A stretch of DNA of 37,622 nt from Labilithrix sp. (GTDB taxonomy: Bacteria; Myxococcota; Polyangia; Polyangiales; Polyangiaceae): NCBI GenBank assembly GCA_028287035.1, contig JAQBQL010000107.1:1-37622 (forward strand), in the 5' to 3' direction. Positions 1 through 7,791 of this stretch are shown here, in pieces. Below the pieces are notes generated by a model. The model was not told the DNA's origin, did not search any database, and saw only the letters and a program-made list of their open reading frames with translations. Made by a program: the position numbers and the translations under genes. The stretch's first letter is position 1, and each line of letters begins with the position of its first letter.

Positions 1-169
1 CCTCGGCGGCGGCGCGGAGCGACGCGAGGTCCGCCGCCTTGTCCCGGAGCTGCACCGCGAAGGCGCCCGGGGGCAGCGTGGCGGCTGCGGCCTCGACGAT
101 GGCGAGCGTGCGCGCCAGCGGGGCGCGCGCATCGGTCACGAGATAGAGCACGGGCCCAGGGGCCCTCAC
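1..169 (-). CDS. thiE: thiamine-phosphate synthase, N-terminal part (cut by window edge)
   Basis: About 56 N-terminal codons are visible, read on the minus strand from a GTG at 169 to the window edge. The translation contains VLYLVTDAR near the start and later FAVQLRDKAADLASLRAAAE. This matches the first beta strand and the QLR(D/E)K phosphate/substrate-binding strand of ThiE. ThiE joins the pyrimidine (HMP-PP) and thiazole (THZ-P) halves of thiamine in the cytoplasm. The GTG start overlaps the TGA of the preceding gene (GTGA), so translation is probably coupled to it. With thiG two genes upstream, this is a thiamine cluster. The catalytic C-terminal part lies outside the window. TenI, a ThiE paralogue, is the main alternative. 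Confidence 0.8.
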   Translation of the reverse strand, partial: MRAPGPVLYLVTDARAPLARTLAIVEAAAATLPPGAFAVQLRDKAADLASLRAAAE

Positions 170-426
170 TTCATCGCCGCGAGCTGGTCGCGGGCCGCCG
201 GCACGTGACGGTTCGACGGGTACTTCGCGACGAGCGTCTCGAGCGTCTGCCGCGCCGCATCGTGGTTGCCCTTCGTCTCGAAGTCCTGGGCGAGCGACCA
301 CAGCGCGTCGCCCGGTGAGCCTTCGTGCTCGGCCTCGGTCCCCGCCGAGCCGCCGTGGCCGCACTGCATCGGCGCCCGCCCGGCGAGAGCGGCGAGCAGG
401 ATCACCCCGGCGCCCACGCGCATCAT
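166..426 (-). CDS. small putative exported TPR-like protein between thiG and thiE
   Basis: The gene encodes 86 residues. I start it at the ATG at 426, which overlaps the thiG stop (ATGA). The longer frame upstream only reads thiG out of frame. Residues 4-16 are hydrophobic and a Cys follows at position 22, but the residues before it (P-M-Q-C) do not form a standard lipobox, so export or lipidation is only possible. Residues ~40-86 (ALWSLAQDF, then [19 protein letters not shown]) look like one and a half TPR or YbgF/BamD-type helical hairpins with the typical A..L..L...YP spacing. It is tightly packed between thiG and thiE with overlaps on both sides, so it is co-translated with them. No role in thiamine synthesis is known to me. 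Confidence 0.6.
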   Translation of the reverse strand: MMRVGAGVILLAALAGRAPMQCGHGGSAGTEAEHEGSPGDALWSLAQDFETKGNHDAARQTLETLVAKYPSNRHVPAARDQLAAMK

Positions 427-1214
427 TCGATGAGCCCGGCGCCGGGGCTCGACGCGTTCGCGTACCTGGTCCGCGGCATGCGCCCGGCGAGCCGCGCCTT
501 GCGCCCCGCGAGCACGCCCTCGCGCATCGCCTGCGCCATGAGCACGGGATGGGTCGCGTGCGCGATGGCGGTGTTCATGAGCACGCCGTCGCACCCGAGC
601 TCCATCGCGATGGCCGCGTCGCTCGCGGTGCCCACGCCGGCGTCGACGATCACCGGCACCTTCGCGTGCTCGAGGATGATCGAGAGGTTGTGCGGGTTAC
701 GGATGCCGAGCCCGCTACCGATCGGCGCGGCGAGCGGCATGACCGCCGCGCAGCCGAGGTCCTCGAGCTTCCGGCAGACGATCGGATCGTCGATGCAGTA
801 CGGAAGGACCACGAAGCCCTCCTTGACGAGGATCTTTGCGGCCTCGAGCGTCTGCTCGTTGTCCGGGTACAGCGTCTTCGCGTCGCCGATCACCTCGAGC
901 TTCACCATGTGCGGCGCCTCGTTGAGACCGAGCTCCCGCGCGAGGCGCAGGGTGCGCACCGCCTCGTCGGCCGTGTAGCAGCCCGCGGTGTTCGGCAGGA
1001 GCGTCCACTTCTTGCGCGTCAGCAGGCTCATCAGGGAGCCGCCCGACCGATCGGCGAGGTCGACGCGGCGGAGCGCGACGGTCACGATCTCCGCTCCGGA
1101 GGCGTCGATCGCGGCCTCCGTCTCGGCGACGTCCTTGTACTTGCCCGTGCCGACGATGAGGCGGCTCGTGAAGCTGCGCCCGGCGATGACGAGGGGATCG
1201 GTTCCGCTCTGCAT
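423..1214 (-). CDS. thiG: thiazole synthase
   Basis: ThiG makes the thiazole phosphate half of thiamine from 1-deoxy-xylulose-5-phosphate, dehydroglycine and ThiS-thiocarboxylate. The product is 263 residues (family about 255-265). Clear family motifs are [10 protein letters not shown] near the N-terminus, [54 protein letters not shown] (its Lys forms the Schiff base with the sugar in known ThiG), and the phosphate-binding [10 protein letters not shown] and [28 protein letters not shown]. The start is the ATG at 1214, because the larger frame upstream is a shadow of the acyltransferase gene. It sits 10 bp after the acyltransferase stop and overlaps the next gene by ATGA. The partner genes thiS, thiF and thiO/thiH are not in the window. 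Confidence 0.95.
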   Translation of the reverse strand: MQSGTDPLVIAGRSFTSRLIVGTGKYKDVAETEAAIDASGAEIVTVALRRVDLADRSGGSLMSLLTRKKWTLLPNTAGCYTADEAVRTLRLARELGLNEAPHMVKLEVIGDAKTLYPDNEQTLEAAKILVKEGFVVLPYCIDDPIVCRKLEDLGCAAVMPLAAPIGSGLGIRNPHNLSIILEHAKVPVIVDAGVGTASDAAIAMELGCDGVLMNTAIAHATHPVLMAQAMREGVLAGRKARLAGRMPRTRYANASSPGAGLIE

Positions 1215-1224
1215 GAATGCGGTC

Positions 1225-2139
1225 CTACCCGCGCTGTCCGGTCGCCACAAGCGTCGCCCCGGAGGCCGGCAGGCGTGCCTCGCCGCGAGGCTCGCGCCAC
1301 CGCCGGTGCAGCCATAGCCACGACGAGGGATGCCGGCGCACGAAGGCGTCGAGCGCGTCCTGGGCGGCGCGCGTGGCGTCCGCGACGAACGCGCCGCGCC
1401 CGGGCTGTCCCGCGGCAGGAGGCACCAGGGTCGCCAGGAGCTCGACGACCTGGACGCCGCCCGCCCGCGGACGCGCCGCCGCCACCACGAGCACGGTCGC
1501 GTTCGCGCGCACCGCCAGCGTGGCGGGCGCGCGATCGGCAAGCGCCGGTGCCCCGAGGAACGGGACACGGAGCCCGTGCGCGACGCGGTCCGGCACCTGA
1601 TCGATCACCATCGCCACCGCCGCGCCGCCCGACAGCGCCGTGCGCGCCGCGCTCATGGCTCCGCGCGGGGCGATGAGCACGAGGCCGGCCGCCTCCCGCA
1701 CACGCGTGCAGAATGCATGCACCACGGGCGAAGAGATCGGCTTGACGACCACGGCCAGGCGCGAGCCGCGTGTCTCGAGGGCGCCGCCGAGCGTCATCGC
1801 GAGGAGCTCCCAGTTGGCGGTGTGGGACGCGGCGAGCACCACCGGACCACGTGCCGCGGCGGTCGCGATCGCCTCCGCGAGGTCGGGCGACAGCGCGGCG
1901 TGCCTCGCCAGCACCTCGGCGCGTCCACGCCCGCCCCGTGCGGCAAGCCAGAGCAGCTCGAGGAGCGACGCGCCGAGCCCCGCGTACATCGCGCTCGCCA
2001 CGCGCCGCGGATCGGGGAGGCCGGCGCGCGTGATCGCGTGCGTGACGGTGGCGCGCCGGATGCGGAGCACGCTCCCGGCAAGGAACCCGACGGCCCTACC
2101 GAAAGCGGAGAGCGAGCCCCACGGCAGGAGCCCCACCAC
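1225..2139 (-). CDS. LpxL/HtrB-family lysophospholipid acyltransferase
   Basis: This looks like an inner-membrane acyltransferase that adds a secondary acyl chain to lipid A or a related lipid. Counted from the GTG at 2139 the product is 304 residues. The family catalytic H-x4-E is H106/E111 in [14 protein letters not shown] substrate-binding region follows ([14 protein letters not shown]...[15 protein letters not shown]), then [10 protein letters not shown] with [21 protein letters not shown], and a C-terminal [11 protein letters not shown] block typical of LpxL/LpxM. With the GTG start the usual N-terminal membrane anchor is only half present. The frame stays open upstream and reads [18 protein letters not shown], which would complete the helix. 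The only extra start there is CTG at 2205 or 2199. CTG 2205 overlaps the upstream stop as CTGA, giving 326 residues. Substrate specificity cannot be told from sequence. Confidence 0.85.
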   Translation of the reverse strand: MVGLLPWGSLSAFGRAVGFLAGSVLRIRRATVTHAITRAGLPDPRRVASAMYAGLGASLLELLWLAARGGRGRAEVLARHAALSPDLAEAIATAAARGPVVLAASHTANWELLAMTLGGALETRGSRLAVVVKPISSPVVHAFCTRVREAAGLVLIAPRGAMSAARTALSGGAAVAMVIDQVPDRVAHGLRVPFLGAPALADRAPATLAVRANATVLVVAAARPRAGGVQVVELLATLVPPAAGQPGRGAFVADATRAAQDALDAFVRRHPSSWLWLHRRWREPRGEARLPASGATLVATGQRG

Positions 2140-2201
2140 CCCTGACGCGAACGCCAGGAGCGACGCCGCCGCGCCGCGCGGTCGCGACGCGGTCCTCAGG
2201 C

Positions 2202-2489
2202 TCAGCCTGCGGAGGTGAAGCCCGCGGGACGCCGCGCAGCAGTGCCGCTCGCACCCTCGACGGCGACCGCGAACACGTCCGTGGTGGCGAGGGCGAGGGA
2301 CTGCTTCGCGCTCTTCGCGTAGACGAGATCGCCCTCGAAGCGGATGTTCTCGATCTTCTGGAACGAGAGGCTCGCGCCGTCGTGCGCGACGTGGAACGTG
2401 ACGTTCGACCCTTCGGCGAAGGAATGACCCTCCTTGTCCGACTTGGCCCCGGCGGTCTTGAGAATGGCTTCGATCTGATCGCGGGTCAT
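2202..2489 (-). CDS. small conserved hypothetical protein
   Basis: The gene encodes 95 residues from ATG 2489, preceded by a good ribosome-binding site (AAGGGAGA, about 10 bases upstream). The protein starts MTRDQIEAILKTAGAKSDKE and continues with an alternating beta pattern (SNVTFHVAHDGASLSFQKIENIRFEGDLVYAKSAKQSLALAT), then a short Ala/Arg-rich tail. It has no signal peptide or membrane segment and is probably a small cytoplasmic alpha+beta fold. I do not recognise the family. The much longer frame to 3296 is antisense to the ABC ATPase gene and is ignored. It is the first gene of a probable minus-strand operon with the acyltransferase and thiG, and its TGA sits inside a CTGA that may be the start of the acyltransferase. 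Confidence 0.7.
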   Translation of the reverse strand: MTRDQIEAILKTAGAKSDKEGHSFAEGSNVTFHVAHDGASLSFQKIENIRFEGDLVYAKSAKQSLALATTDVFAVAVEGASGTAARRPAGFTSAG

Positions 2490-2572
2490 ATGGGCATTCT
2501 CCCTTGCGGTGCGTCCCACCCTTAGCCCGCGGCGGCCCGCGGCGGAAGAGCGTTCGTCAGGGGCGAGCGTGC

Positions 2573-2578
2573 TACGGT
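2573..2578 (+). promoter_or_regulatory. possible -10 element for a leaderless mlaF-like mRNA
   Basis: TGCTACGGT ends 8 bases before the ATG at 2586, so a transcript starting 7-8 bases after it would begin at or next to the start codon. I see no convincing -35 at the right distance and no Shine-Dalgarno in the gap. This is inference from spacing. Confidence 0.3.
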
Positions 2579-2585
2579 CATCGCG

Positions 2586-3503
2586 ATGTCCGCGAGCCTT
2601 CCCCAGCGCGACGCCCGGCTTGCCCCGCCGCCGGGCCCGAACGCGCCGGCCCACGTCGCCCCCGACGAGATCGTCGTCCTGCGTGACGTGAAGAAGACCT
2701 TCAATGGTCAGGAGGTGCTCCGCGGCATCGACCTCATCGCGCGCAAGAAAGAGACGGTCGTCATCATCGGCGGCTCGGGTGCCGGCAAGACCACCTTGCT
2801 CCGGCTCATCGTCGCCCTGGACCAGCCCACGAGCGGCCAGATCCTGGTCGAGGGCGAGGACATCGCGAAGATCAAGAGCGAGCGCGAGCTGAACCGGATC
2901 CGGAAGAAGTTCGGGATGGTCTACCAGTACGCGGCGCTCCTCGACTCGATCAGTGTGTTCGACAACATCGCCTTCCCTCTCGTCGAGCAGACGAAGATGC
3001 CGAAGAAGGAGATCCGCGAGCGCGTGATGGAGAAGCTCGAGATCCTCGGGCTCGACCCCAAGGTCGTCGCGCCCAAGTTCCCGTCCGAGCTCTCGGGCGG
3101 CATGCGCAAGCGCGTCGGCCTCGCCCGCGCGCTCATGCTCGAGCCCCCGATCCTCGTCTACGACGAGCCGACCTCCGGGCTCGACCCGTTGACGAGCCGC
3201 CTCGTCGACGACCTCATCGAGGAGATGCGCGAGCGGTTCAGCGTCACGAGCATCGTCATCTCCCACGACATCGCGAGCTGCTTCCGGATCGCGCACCAGG
3301 CGATCCTGCTCATCCAGGGCAAGGTCGAGGCGTTCGGCCCGCCGGACTCGCTCGTGAACGGGCCCAGCGAGATCGCCCGGGAGTTCATCCGCAACAGCGG
3401 GGTCGATGTGCGCGGGGTGAGCCGCGTCTCGGGGGACGGGCCCTCCGGCGATACGGTGCCGCTCGCCGCTGCCCCGGCGAGCGCGGCGAACGCCCCAAGA
3501 TAG
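2586..3503 (+). CDS. MlaF/Ttg2A-type ABC transporter ATP-binding protein
   Basis: The product is a 305-residue nucleotide-binding subunit of the Mla/MCE lipid-transport type. Walker A GGSGAGKT is at residues 62-69, followed by a Q-loop region (FGMVYQYAALLDSISVFDNIAFPL, with the Y-Q-x-A-A-L-x-D-S form of the MlaF family), signature LSGGMRKRVGLARAL near 169, Walker B ILVYDEPTSGLDP near 190, and H-loop VISHD. The GMRKR variant and FDNIAFPL are characteristic of MlaF/Mkl ATPases. These work with an MlaE permease and MlaD MCE protein to move phospholipids between the membranes. The first 30 residues and last 35 are Ala/Pro-rich and look disordered. No permease or MCE gene is nearby, so the ATPase is orphaned here. 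The start has no Shine-Dalgarno; a -10-like TACGGT ends 8 bases upstream of the ATG. Confidence 0.88.
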   Translation: MSASLPQRDARLAPPPGPNAPAHVAPDEIVVLRDVKKTFNGQEVLRGIDLIARKKETVVIIGGSGAGKTTLLRLIVALDQPTSGQILVEGEDIAKIKSERELNRIRKKFGMVYQYAALLDSISVFDNIAFPLVEQTKMPKKEIRERVMEKLEILGLDPKVVAPKFPSELSGGMRKRVGLARALMLEPPILVYDEPTSGLDPLTSRLVDDLIEEMRERFSVTSIVISHDIASCFRIAHQAILLIQGKVEAFGPPDSLVNGPSEIAREFIRNSGVDVRGVSRVSGDGPSGDTVPLAAAPASAANAPR

Positions 3504-3533
3504 GCTCGCGCTGGCGCGTCGGGACGCGCGCGT

Positions 3534-3539
3534 TATGCT
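3534..3539 (+). promoter_or_regulatory. possible -10 element for the DUF4190 gene
   Basis: TTATGCT (TATGCT matches 4 of 6 of TATAAT) ends 9 bases before the ATG at 3548. The only purine run in between, AGGG, touches the start codon and is badly spaced for ribosome binding. A leaderless or near-leaderless transcript is plausible but not shown. Confidence 0.25.
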
Positions 3540-3547
3540 GTTCAGGG

Positions 3548-4525
3548 ATGGCGCCTTTCCGGCCGAGCGGCTTCACCCCTCCGACGCAGGCGGCTCAGGC
3601 ACCTCATGCACCTCAGGCACCTGAGGCGGGGCGCGCGGCCGGGCCGATGTCGCTGTCGCCGGATGCGTTCCAGGGCGCCAGCCTCGCCGGCCTCGGACGC
3701 GGCGGCTACGGCAGCCCGCTCCCGCCGCCGGCCGTGCTCCAGCAGCAAGCGGCCGCGCTTCTCGTGCACGGGCCGAAGAACGACGCGCGCGCGGTGGGCG
3801 CGCTGGTGCTCGGGCTGCTGAGCGTGACGTGCCTGGGCCTCTTCGCGGGCATCCCGGCGATCATCCTCGGCGCGATGTCGCGCAAGGAGATCGACCGCTC
3901 CCAGGGCGCGCTCACCGGACGCGGCTTCGCGGCGGGCGGCATCGTCACCGGCCTCTTCGGGACGGGCATCAGCCTCGTCCTCGGCGCCCTCCTCCTCGGC
4001 GGCGCGCTCGACGCGCTCACCGCCCCCGAGCCGCGCACCGCCGAGGCGCCGATCGGTACCCCGGTCGGCGTGCCCTTCGCGGCCGGCACCCGCTCGTACG
4101 GCTCGCTCGAGGTGGTGGACCTCGACACGAGCCGAACCCTGAAGACGCAGCTCGACGAGATCTCGCGCGCCGCGCTCGCGAAGAAGCGCACCGTGATGCT
4201 GCAGACCTACGTGCGCACGAGCAAGGAGTGCGCGGAGGTCGCCGCGGCGCTGCCTGACACGCGGATGCAGCGCGCCCTGAAGGACGTCACCCTGGTCCGC
4301 GTCGACATCGACACGTTCGAGGAGGCGCTCCGCACGATGCGCGTCGAGACCGAGTCGGCGCCCTGGTTCTACAAGCTCGACGGCAACGCGCGCCCGACCG
4401 ACGCGATCAGCGCCGACGAGTGGGACGCCAACGTCCCCGAGAACATGGCGCCCGTGCTGTCCGACTTCGCCCGCGGGGTCCAGGCGCCGCGCCGCTCGCC
4501 TTCCCCGGTCGGCACCGCGCTCTGA
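3548..4525 (+). CDS. DUF4190 membrane protein with a C-terminal thioredoxin-like domain
   Basis: The product has 325 residues. Residues ~1-75 are Pro/Ala-rich and disordered. At ~78-150 two hydrophobic hairpins (AVGALVLGLLSVTCLGLFAGIPAIILGAMSRKEI, then a second with GRGFAAGGIVTGLFG) form a typical DUF4190 domain, with the conserved A-x-x-x-G-x-x-G-I-P-x-I-x-L-G pattern. Residues ~190-310 resemble a thioredoxin-like fold: VMLQTYVRTSKECAEVAAAL, then VTLVRVDIDTFEEALRTMRVETESAPWFYKLDGN, with Ala-Pro in the position of the usual cis-Pro. The CXXC is absent; only one Cys (KEC) is near the expected site, so disulfide exchange is unlikely. The domain combination suggests a membrane-tethered binding or chaperone-like protein. 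It converges with the deacetylase gene, 13 bp apart. Confidence 0.75.
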   Translation: MAPFRPSGFTPPTQAAQAPHAPQAPEAGRAAGPMSLSPDAFQGASLAGLGRGGYGSPLPPPAVLQQQAAALLVHGPKNDARAVGALVLGLLSVTCLGLFAGIPAIILGAMSRKEIDRSQGALTGRGFAAGGIVTGLFGTGISLVLGALLLGGALDALTAPEPRTAEAPIGTPVGVPFAAGTRSYGSLEVVDLDTSRTLKTQLDEISRAALAKKRTVMLQTYVRTSKECAEVAAALPDTRMQRALKDVTLVRVDIDTFEEALRTMRVETESAPWFYKLDGNARPTDAISADEWDANVPENMAPVLSDFARGVQAPRRSPSPVGTAL

Positions 4526-4538
4526 TCGCGCCGCGCCC

Positions 4539-5480
4539 TCAGGCGAAGGCGTGGGCGGCTTCCTGCATCGTGACGAACGTGTAGCCCGCCTCGCGAAGGA
4601 CCTCGATCACCGCGAACAGCGCATCGAGCTTGCGGCCATGCGGGACGCGGACGTCCGGCTGGTGCGGGCGGAGGGCCTCCAGGCCGTCCGCCGCGTCGAG
4701 GACGTCGATGCCGTGGAGCTCGAGGTTCACGAGCGGCTCGCCCACGCACATGCGCGCGAGGAGCTTCGCGCGCGACGGCCCCGCGAGCGTCACCGAGGTA
4801 CCGATGAACGGCAAACGCAGCCCGCGCGTGACCTGCACGGGGATCTCGAGCAGCCCGCCGCCCTTCTTCCAGTACGGCCGCCCGACGCGGTACGGCTGCG
4901 TGGGCGCGCGCAGCACCTGGGGCGTGTCCACGATCGACCGGCTCGTCCGGCCGCGCGCGCGAATGGCGCCGATCGCCGCGGTCTTTGCCGCGTAGTAGGC
5001 CGGGCACGGGAAGACCGACGCGTCGTACGCGACGCCGAGCTCGGCGAGCACCTCGAACACCTCGTCCGTGATCGTGTAGCCGGGCGCGCGGAACCCGACG
5101 GGCGACTGCCCGGTCGCCTCGGCGATGGCGCGCGCGCCCTCGGCGATCTGCCGCGTGATCTCCTCGCGCCCGAGCCGCACGAGATCGTAGCGATGGTCGA
5201 GCGAGTGATTGGCGATCTCGTGCCCCTTCGCCGCGGCGCCACGGAGCCCGCGCGCGGCGACCTCGCGGCGCATGTCGCTGCCGATCGTGAAGAGCGTCAG
5301 CGGGATGCGGGTGGCCGCCGCGAGCTCCACGAGGCGGGCGACCGCGACGTCGTACACGAGCGTTGCCGCCGCCGCCGAAGGCTCGAGGCCGTGGATCTGG
5401 AAGTAGTTCGGGATCTCGTCGAGATCGACGCTGACGGAGGCGAGGCGCACGGCGCGAGAATCTAGCCGCTCGCCGCGCAC
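4539..5480 (-). CDS. polysaccharide deacetylase (NodB/CE4 family)
   Basis: This is a probable metal-dependent deacetylase of N-acetylated sugars, 313 residues from a GTG at 5480. CE4 motifs appear in order. Motif 1 is SVDLDE at 17-22. Motif 2 is HEIANHSLDHRYDL with metal ligands H92 and H96. Motif 3 is RAPGYT at 131-136. A C-terminal LELHGIDVLD near 250 supplies the late histidine. Lack of a signal peptide argues for a cytoplasmic protein, or an N-terminus further in. The in-frame GTG ten codons later (AVRLASVSVDL) is an alternative start. The substrate cannot be inferred; related proteins act in lipid A, exopolysaccharide or peptidoglycan modification. A terminator lies between tsf and this gene, so it probably has its own promoter. 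Confidence 0.85.
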   Translation of the reverse strand: MRGERLDSRAVRLASVSVDLDEIPNYFQIHGLEPSAAAATLVYDVAVARLVELAAATRIPLTLFTIGSDMRREVAARGLRGAAAKGHEIANHSLDHRYDLVRLGREEITRQIAEGARAIAEATGQSPVGFRAPGYTITDEVFEVLAELGVAYDASVFPCPAYYAAKTAAIGAIRARGRTSRSIVDTPQVLRAPTQPYRVGRPYWKKGGGLLEIPVQVTRGLRLPFIGTSVTLAGPSRAKLLARMCVGEPLVNLELHGIDVLDAADGLEALRPHQPDVRVPHGRKLDALFAVIEVLREAGYTFVTMQEAAHAFA

Positions 5481-5501
5481 GTGTCGCGCAGCGCCGATCT
5501 T

Positions 5502-5542
5502 CGAAACGAAACGAGCCGGAGATGCTCGCGCATCGCCGGCTC
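5502..5542 (-). terminator. intrinsic terminator after rpsB-tsf
   Basis: Read on the minus strand, GAGCCGG...CCGGCTC forms a 7-bp outer stem (5536-5542 with 5513-5519). An inner ATGC/GCAT stem with a four-base loop sits inside a small internal bulge, and a T-rich GTTTCGTTTCG follows at 5512-5502. It lies about 50 bp after the tsf stop and before the deacetylase start, as expected for the operon end. Confidence 0.65.
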
Positions 5543-5592
5543 GATCGTGACGCGCGCGGCGGCTGCTCGTGAGAGCGGCGCCGCGCAGCGGA

Positions 5593-6627
5593 TCAGTTGC
5601 CGATGGTCTTCGCGACCTCGTCGGCCAGGTTCTCGACCTTCTTCTCGATGCCCTCGCCGAGCTCGAAGCGGACGAACGAGGTGATCTTCACCTCGCCGCC
5701 GATCTTCTTGCCGAGCTCGGTGCGGATCTTCTCGATGGTGCCCGCGGTGGGGTCCCACACGTTGTCCTGGCCGAGGAGCGTGACCTCGTTGAACCACTTG
5801 GACACCTTGCCGTCGACGACCTTCGGCCACATCGCCTCGGGCGGACCCTTGCGGGCCTCGGCAGCCTTCATCTCGGCCTTGAGGTCGGCCTCGCTGAGAT
5901 CGTGGCCGCCCGCCTTCAGCTCGGCGATGCGGGCGTGCGCGCCTTCCAGCTCTTCCTTCAGCTGGGCGACGAAGATCTCCTTCTGCTTCTCGATGGCCGT
6001 CGCCTCGATCTCTTCCTTGCGGACGACGATCGGGCGCATGGCGGCGATCTGCATCGAGACGTTCTCGATGAAGACCTTGAAGTCCGGGTCGGACTTCGCG
6101 GCCTCGCTGGGCGCCTCGGCGGCGACGAGGACCGCGAGCTTGCCGCCCATGTGGACGTACGCGTGGACGAGGCCCGCGGCCGAGGGGGCCTCGAGCGACT
6201 GCCAGCGGCGGACGACGATGTTCTCGCCGATGCGGCCGACCGCGTCCTGGCGGACGACGTCGACCGTCTTCTCGGAGCCGGGGTACGGCTGCGCCGCGAG
6301 GTCCCCGCCCTTGTCGAGCTTCGAGGCGACCTCGATGACGTTCTTCACGAACGACTTGAAGTCCTCGCCGCGCGCGACGAAGTCGGTCTGGCAGTTGACC
6401 TCGAGGATGACGCCCTTCTTGGCGTCGGGGCTGACCCACGTGGCGACCTCGCCCTCGGCGGCGACCTTGCCGGCGCGAGCAGCGGCCTTCACGAGGCCCT
6501 TCTTGAGAATGACCTCGACGGCCTTCTCGATGTCGCCCTCGGCCTCGACGAGCGCGTTCTTGCAGTCGGACATGCCGGCCGCGGTGCGCTCACGGAGCTC
6601 TTTGATCAGTGCGGGAGTGATGGCCAT
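5593..6627 (-). CDS. tsf: translation elongation factor Ts
   Basis: EF-Ts is the guanine-nucleotide exchange factor that reloads EF-Tu. The product has 344 residues, clearly longer than the about 283 of E. coli. Residues 1-45 are the UBA-like N-domain (MAITPALIKELRERTAAGMSD... ending in VILKKGL). The EF-Tu-contacting motif NCQTDFVA is at ~78-85. The core repeats follow (HMGGKLAVLVAAEA; FIENVSMQIAAMRPIVVRKEEI). The extra length is mainly a charged, partly coiled-coil insertion after residue ~210 (EKQKEIFVAQLKEELEGAHARIAELKAGGHDLSEADLKAEMKAAEARKG, given here only to locate it between ~212 and 265). The C-terminal EVKITSFVRFELGEGIEKK block is typical. It lies 20 bp after rpsB, with SD GGAGAAAAG. 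Confidence 0.96.
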   Translation of the reverse strand: MAITPALIKELRERTAAGMSDCKNALVEAEGDIEKAVEVILKKGLVKAAARAGKVAAEGEVATWVSPDAKKGVILEVNCQTDFVARGEDFKSFVKNVIEVASKLDKGGDLAAQPYPGSEKTVDVVRQDAVGRIGENIVVRRWQSLEAPSAAGLVHAYVHMGGKLAVLVAAEAPSEAAKSDPDFKVFIENVSMQIAAMRPIVVRKEEIEATAIEKQKEIFVAQLKEELEGAHARIAELKAGGHDLSEADLKAEMKAAEARKGPPEAMWPKVVDGKVSKWFNEVTLLGQDNVWDPTAGTIEKIRTELGKKIGGEVKITSFVRFELGEGIEKKVENLADEVAKTIGN

Positions 6628-6647
6628 GATGATCTTTTCTCCGGCGA

Positions 6648-7556
6648 TCAGGAGGGCTTGTTCTCGGGGGCGACGTCCGCCGCGGGAGCCTGCTCGGTGG
6701 CGGGCAGCGCGGACGGGGGCGCGTCGTTGCGGGGGCCGCGGTTACGTGCGTACTGCACGTCCGCCTGCTGACGACCGCCACGGCCGCCGCCACCTCCGCC
6801 GCCCTGGTTGTCGTCGTCACGGCCGTGCGCGTCCTTGCGGCGCTGCATGCCCTCGACGACGGCGTCGCCGATGCGCTGCGTGATCAGCTTGATCGAGCGG
6901 ATCGCGTCGTCGTTGCCGGGGATCACGTAGTCGACCACGTCCGGGTCGCAGTTCGTGTCGGTGATGGCGATGATCGGGATGCCGAGCTTCTTCGCCTCGC
7001 TCACCGCGATGGTCTCCATCGCCGGGTCGATGATGAAGACGGCCGCCGGGAGCGATCCCATGTTCTTCAGACCGCCGACGTACTTCTCGAAGCGCTCGCG
7101 CTCCTTCTCGAGGCGCGAGACCTCCTTCTTGGGGAGCTGGAGGTACGTGCCGTCTTCCTTCATGCGCTCGAGCTGGCGCATGCGGTCGAGGCCCTGCTTG
7201 ATGGTGCGGAAGTTCGTCAGCGTGCCGCCGAGCCAGCGGTTGATGACGTAGTAGGCGCCGGCGCGGGTCGCCTCTTCCTGGCAGATTTCCTGGGCCTGGC
7301 GCTTCGTGCCGACCATCAGGATGTTGCCGCCGCGCGCGACCGTCTCGGTGACGAAGTTGAACGCGCGGGCGAACAGACGGGCCGTCTGGTCGAGGGCGAT
7401 GATGTGGATCCCGTTGCGCGCGCCGTAGAGGATCGGCTTCATCTTCGGGTTCCAGCGCTTCGTCTGGTGACCGAAGTGCACGCCCGCGTCGAGCAGCGAG
7501 CGGAGGGGCAGCGGGAATTCTTTGTTGAGGTTCTGGATCTCGTGCTGCTGAGTCAT
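6648..7556 (-). CDS. rpsB: 30S ribosomal protein S2
   Basis: The product is 302 residues from ATG 7556, which has a clear SD (AAAGGAAG). The longer frame upstream lacks any S2 similarity. Family motifs are [72 protein letters not shown] and [30 protein letters not shown]. The S2 core ends near residue 230. A low-complexity tail of about 65 residues follows: charged ([13 protein letters not shown]), then a Gly run ending RGGRQQ, then an Ala/Pro/Glu segment. E. coli S2 has 241 residues, so the tail is an extension seen in some high-GC lineages. S2 binds the 30S platform with S1. It is the first gene of the rpsB-tsf operon. Confidence 0.97.
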   Translation of the reverse strand: MTQQHEIQNLNKEFPLPLRSLLDAGVHFGHQTKRWNPKMKPILYGARNGIHIIALDQTARLFARAFNFVTETVARGGNILMVGTKRQAQEICQEEATRAGAYYVINRWLGGTLTNFRTIKQGLDRMRQLERMKEDGTYLQLPKKEVSRLEKERERFEKYVGGLKNMGSLPAAVFIIDPAMETIAVSEAKKLGIPIIAITDTNCDPDVVDYVIPGNDDAIRSIKLITQRIGDAVVEGMQRRKDAHGRDDDNQGGGGGGGRGGRQQADVQYARNRGPRNDAPPSALPATEQAPAADVAPENKPS

Positions 7557-7704
7557 GATTGCGCTTCCTTTCGGTTGGACCTCCGCTCCCCTCCGAGGCC
7601 AGCAACCTGCGCTCGGACCCACAGGATCGAAGCGGGGCCGCACCGGACCTGCGGTTTGCGCAGGAGAGCGTGTGGATTACCTTCGGCCGGGATCGGCCGC
7701 GGGG
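7557..7704 (-). other. rpsB 5' leader, possible S2 autoregulation region
   Basis: If transcription starts about 7 bases after the -10 described at 7711, the rpsB mRNA has an untranslated leader of about 148 bases, long for this genome. rpsB leaders bind S2 and repress the operon in other bacteria. I could not draw a convincing structure here by eye, so this is a location to test rather than a recognised motif. Confidence 0.3.
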
Positions 7705-7710
7705 AGGCGC

Positions 7711-7738
7711 ACCATAGTCAGGAGCGCAGCCGCGTCAA
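7711..7738 (-). promoter_or_regulatory. sigma-70-type promoter of rpsB-tsf
   Basis: On the minus strand TTGACG (7738-7733), a 16-base spacer and TATGGT (7716-7711) make the best sigma-70 match I found in the window: 5/6 for the -35 and 4/6 for the -10. It lies about 155 bases upstream of the rpsB start. Confidence 0.65.
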
Positions 7739-7791
7739 GCACGGGCTTGGGTCTTGCCAGCGCGGCCGGAAACGCGCGACAAGACGGGGTG

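Noticed and set aside
2490..3296. Upstream extension of the small gene at 2202-2489
   Set aside because: It is the complement of the mlaF-like gene. The SD and protein-like sequence begin at ATG 2489.
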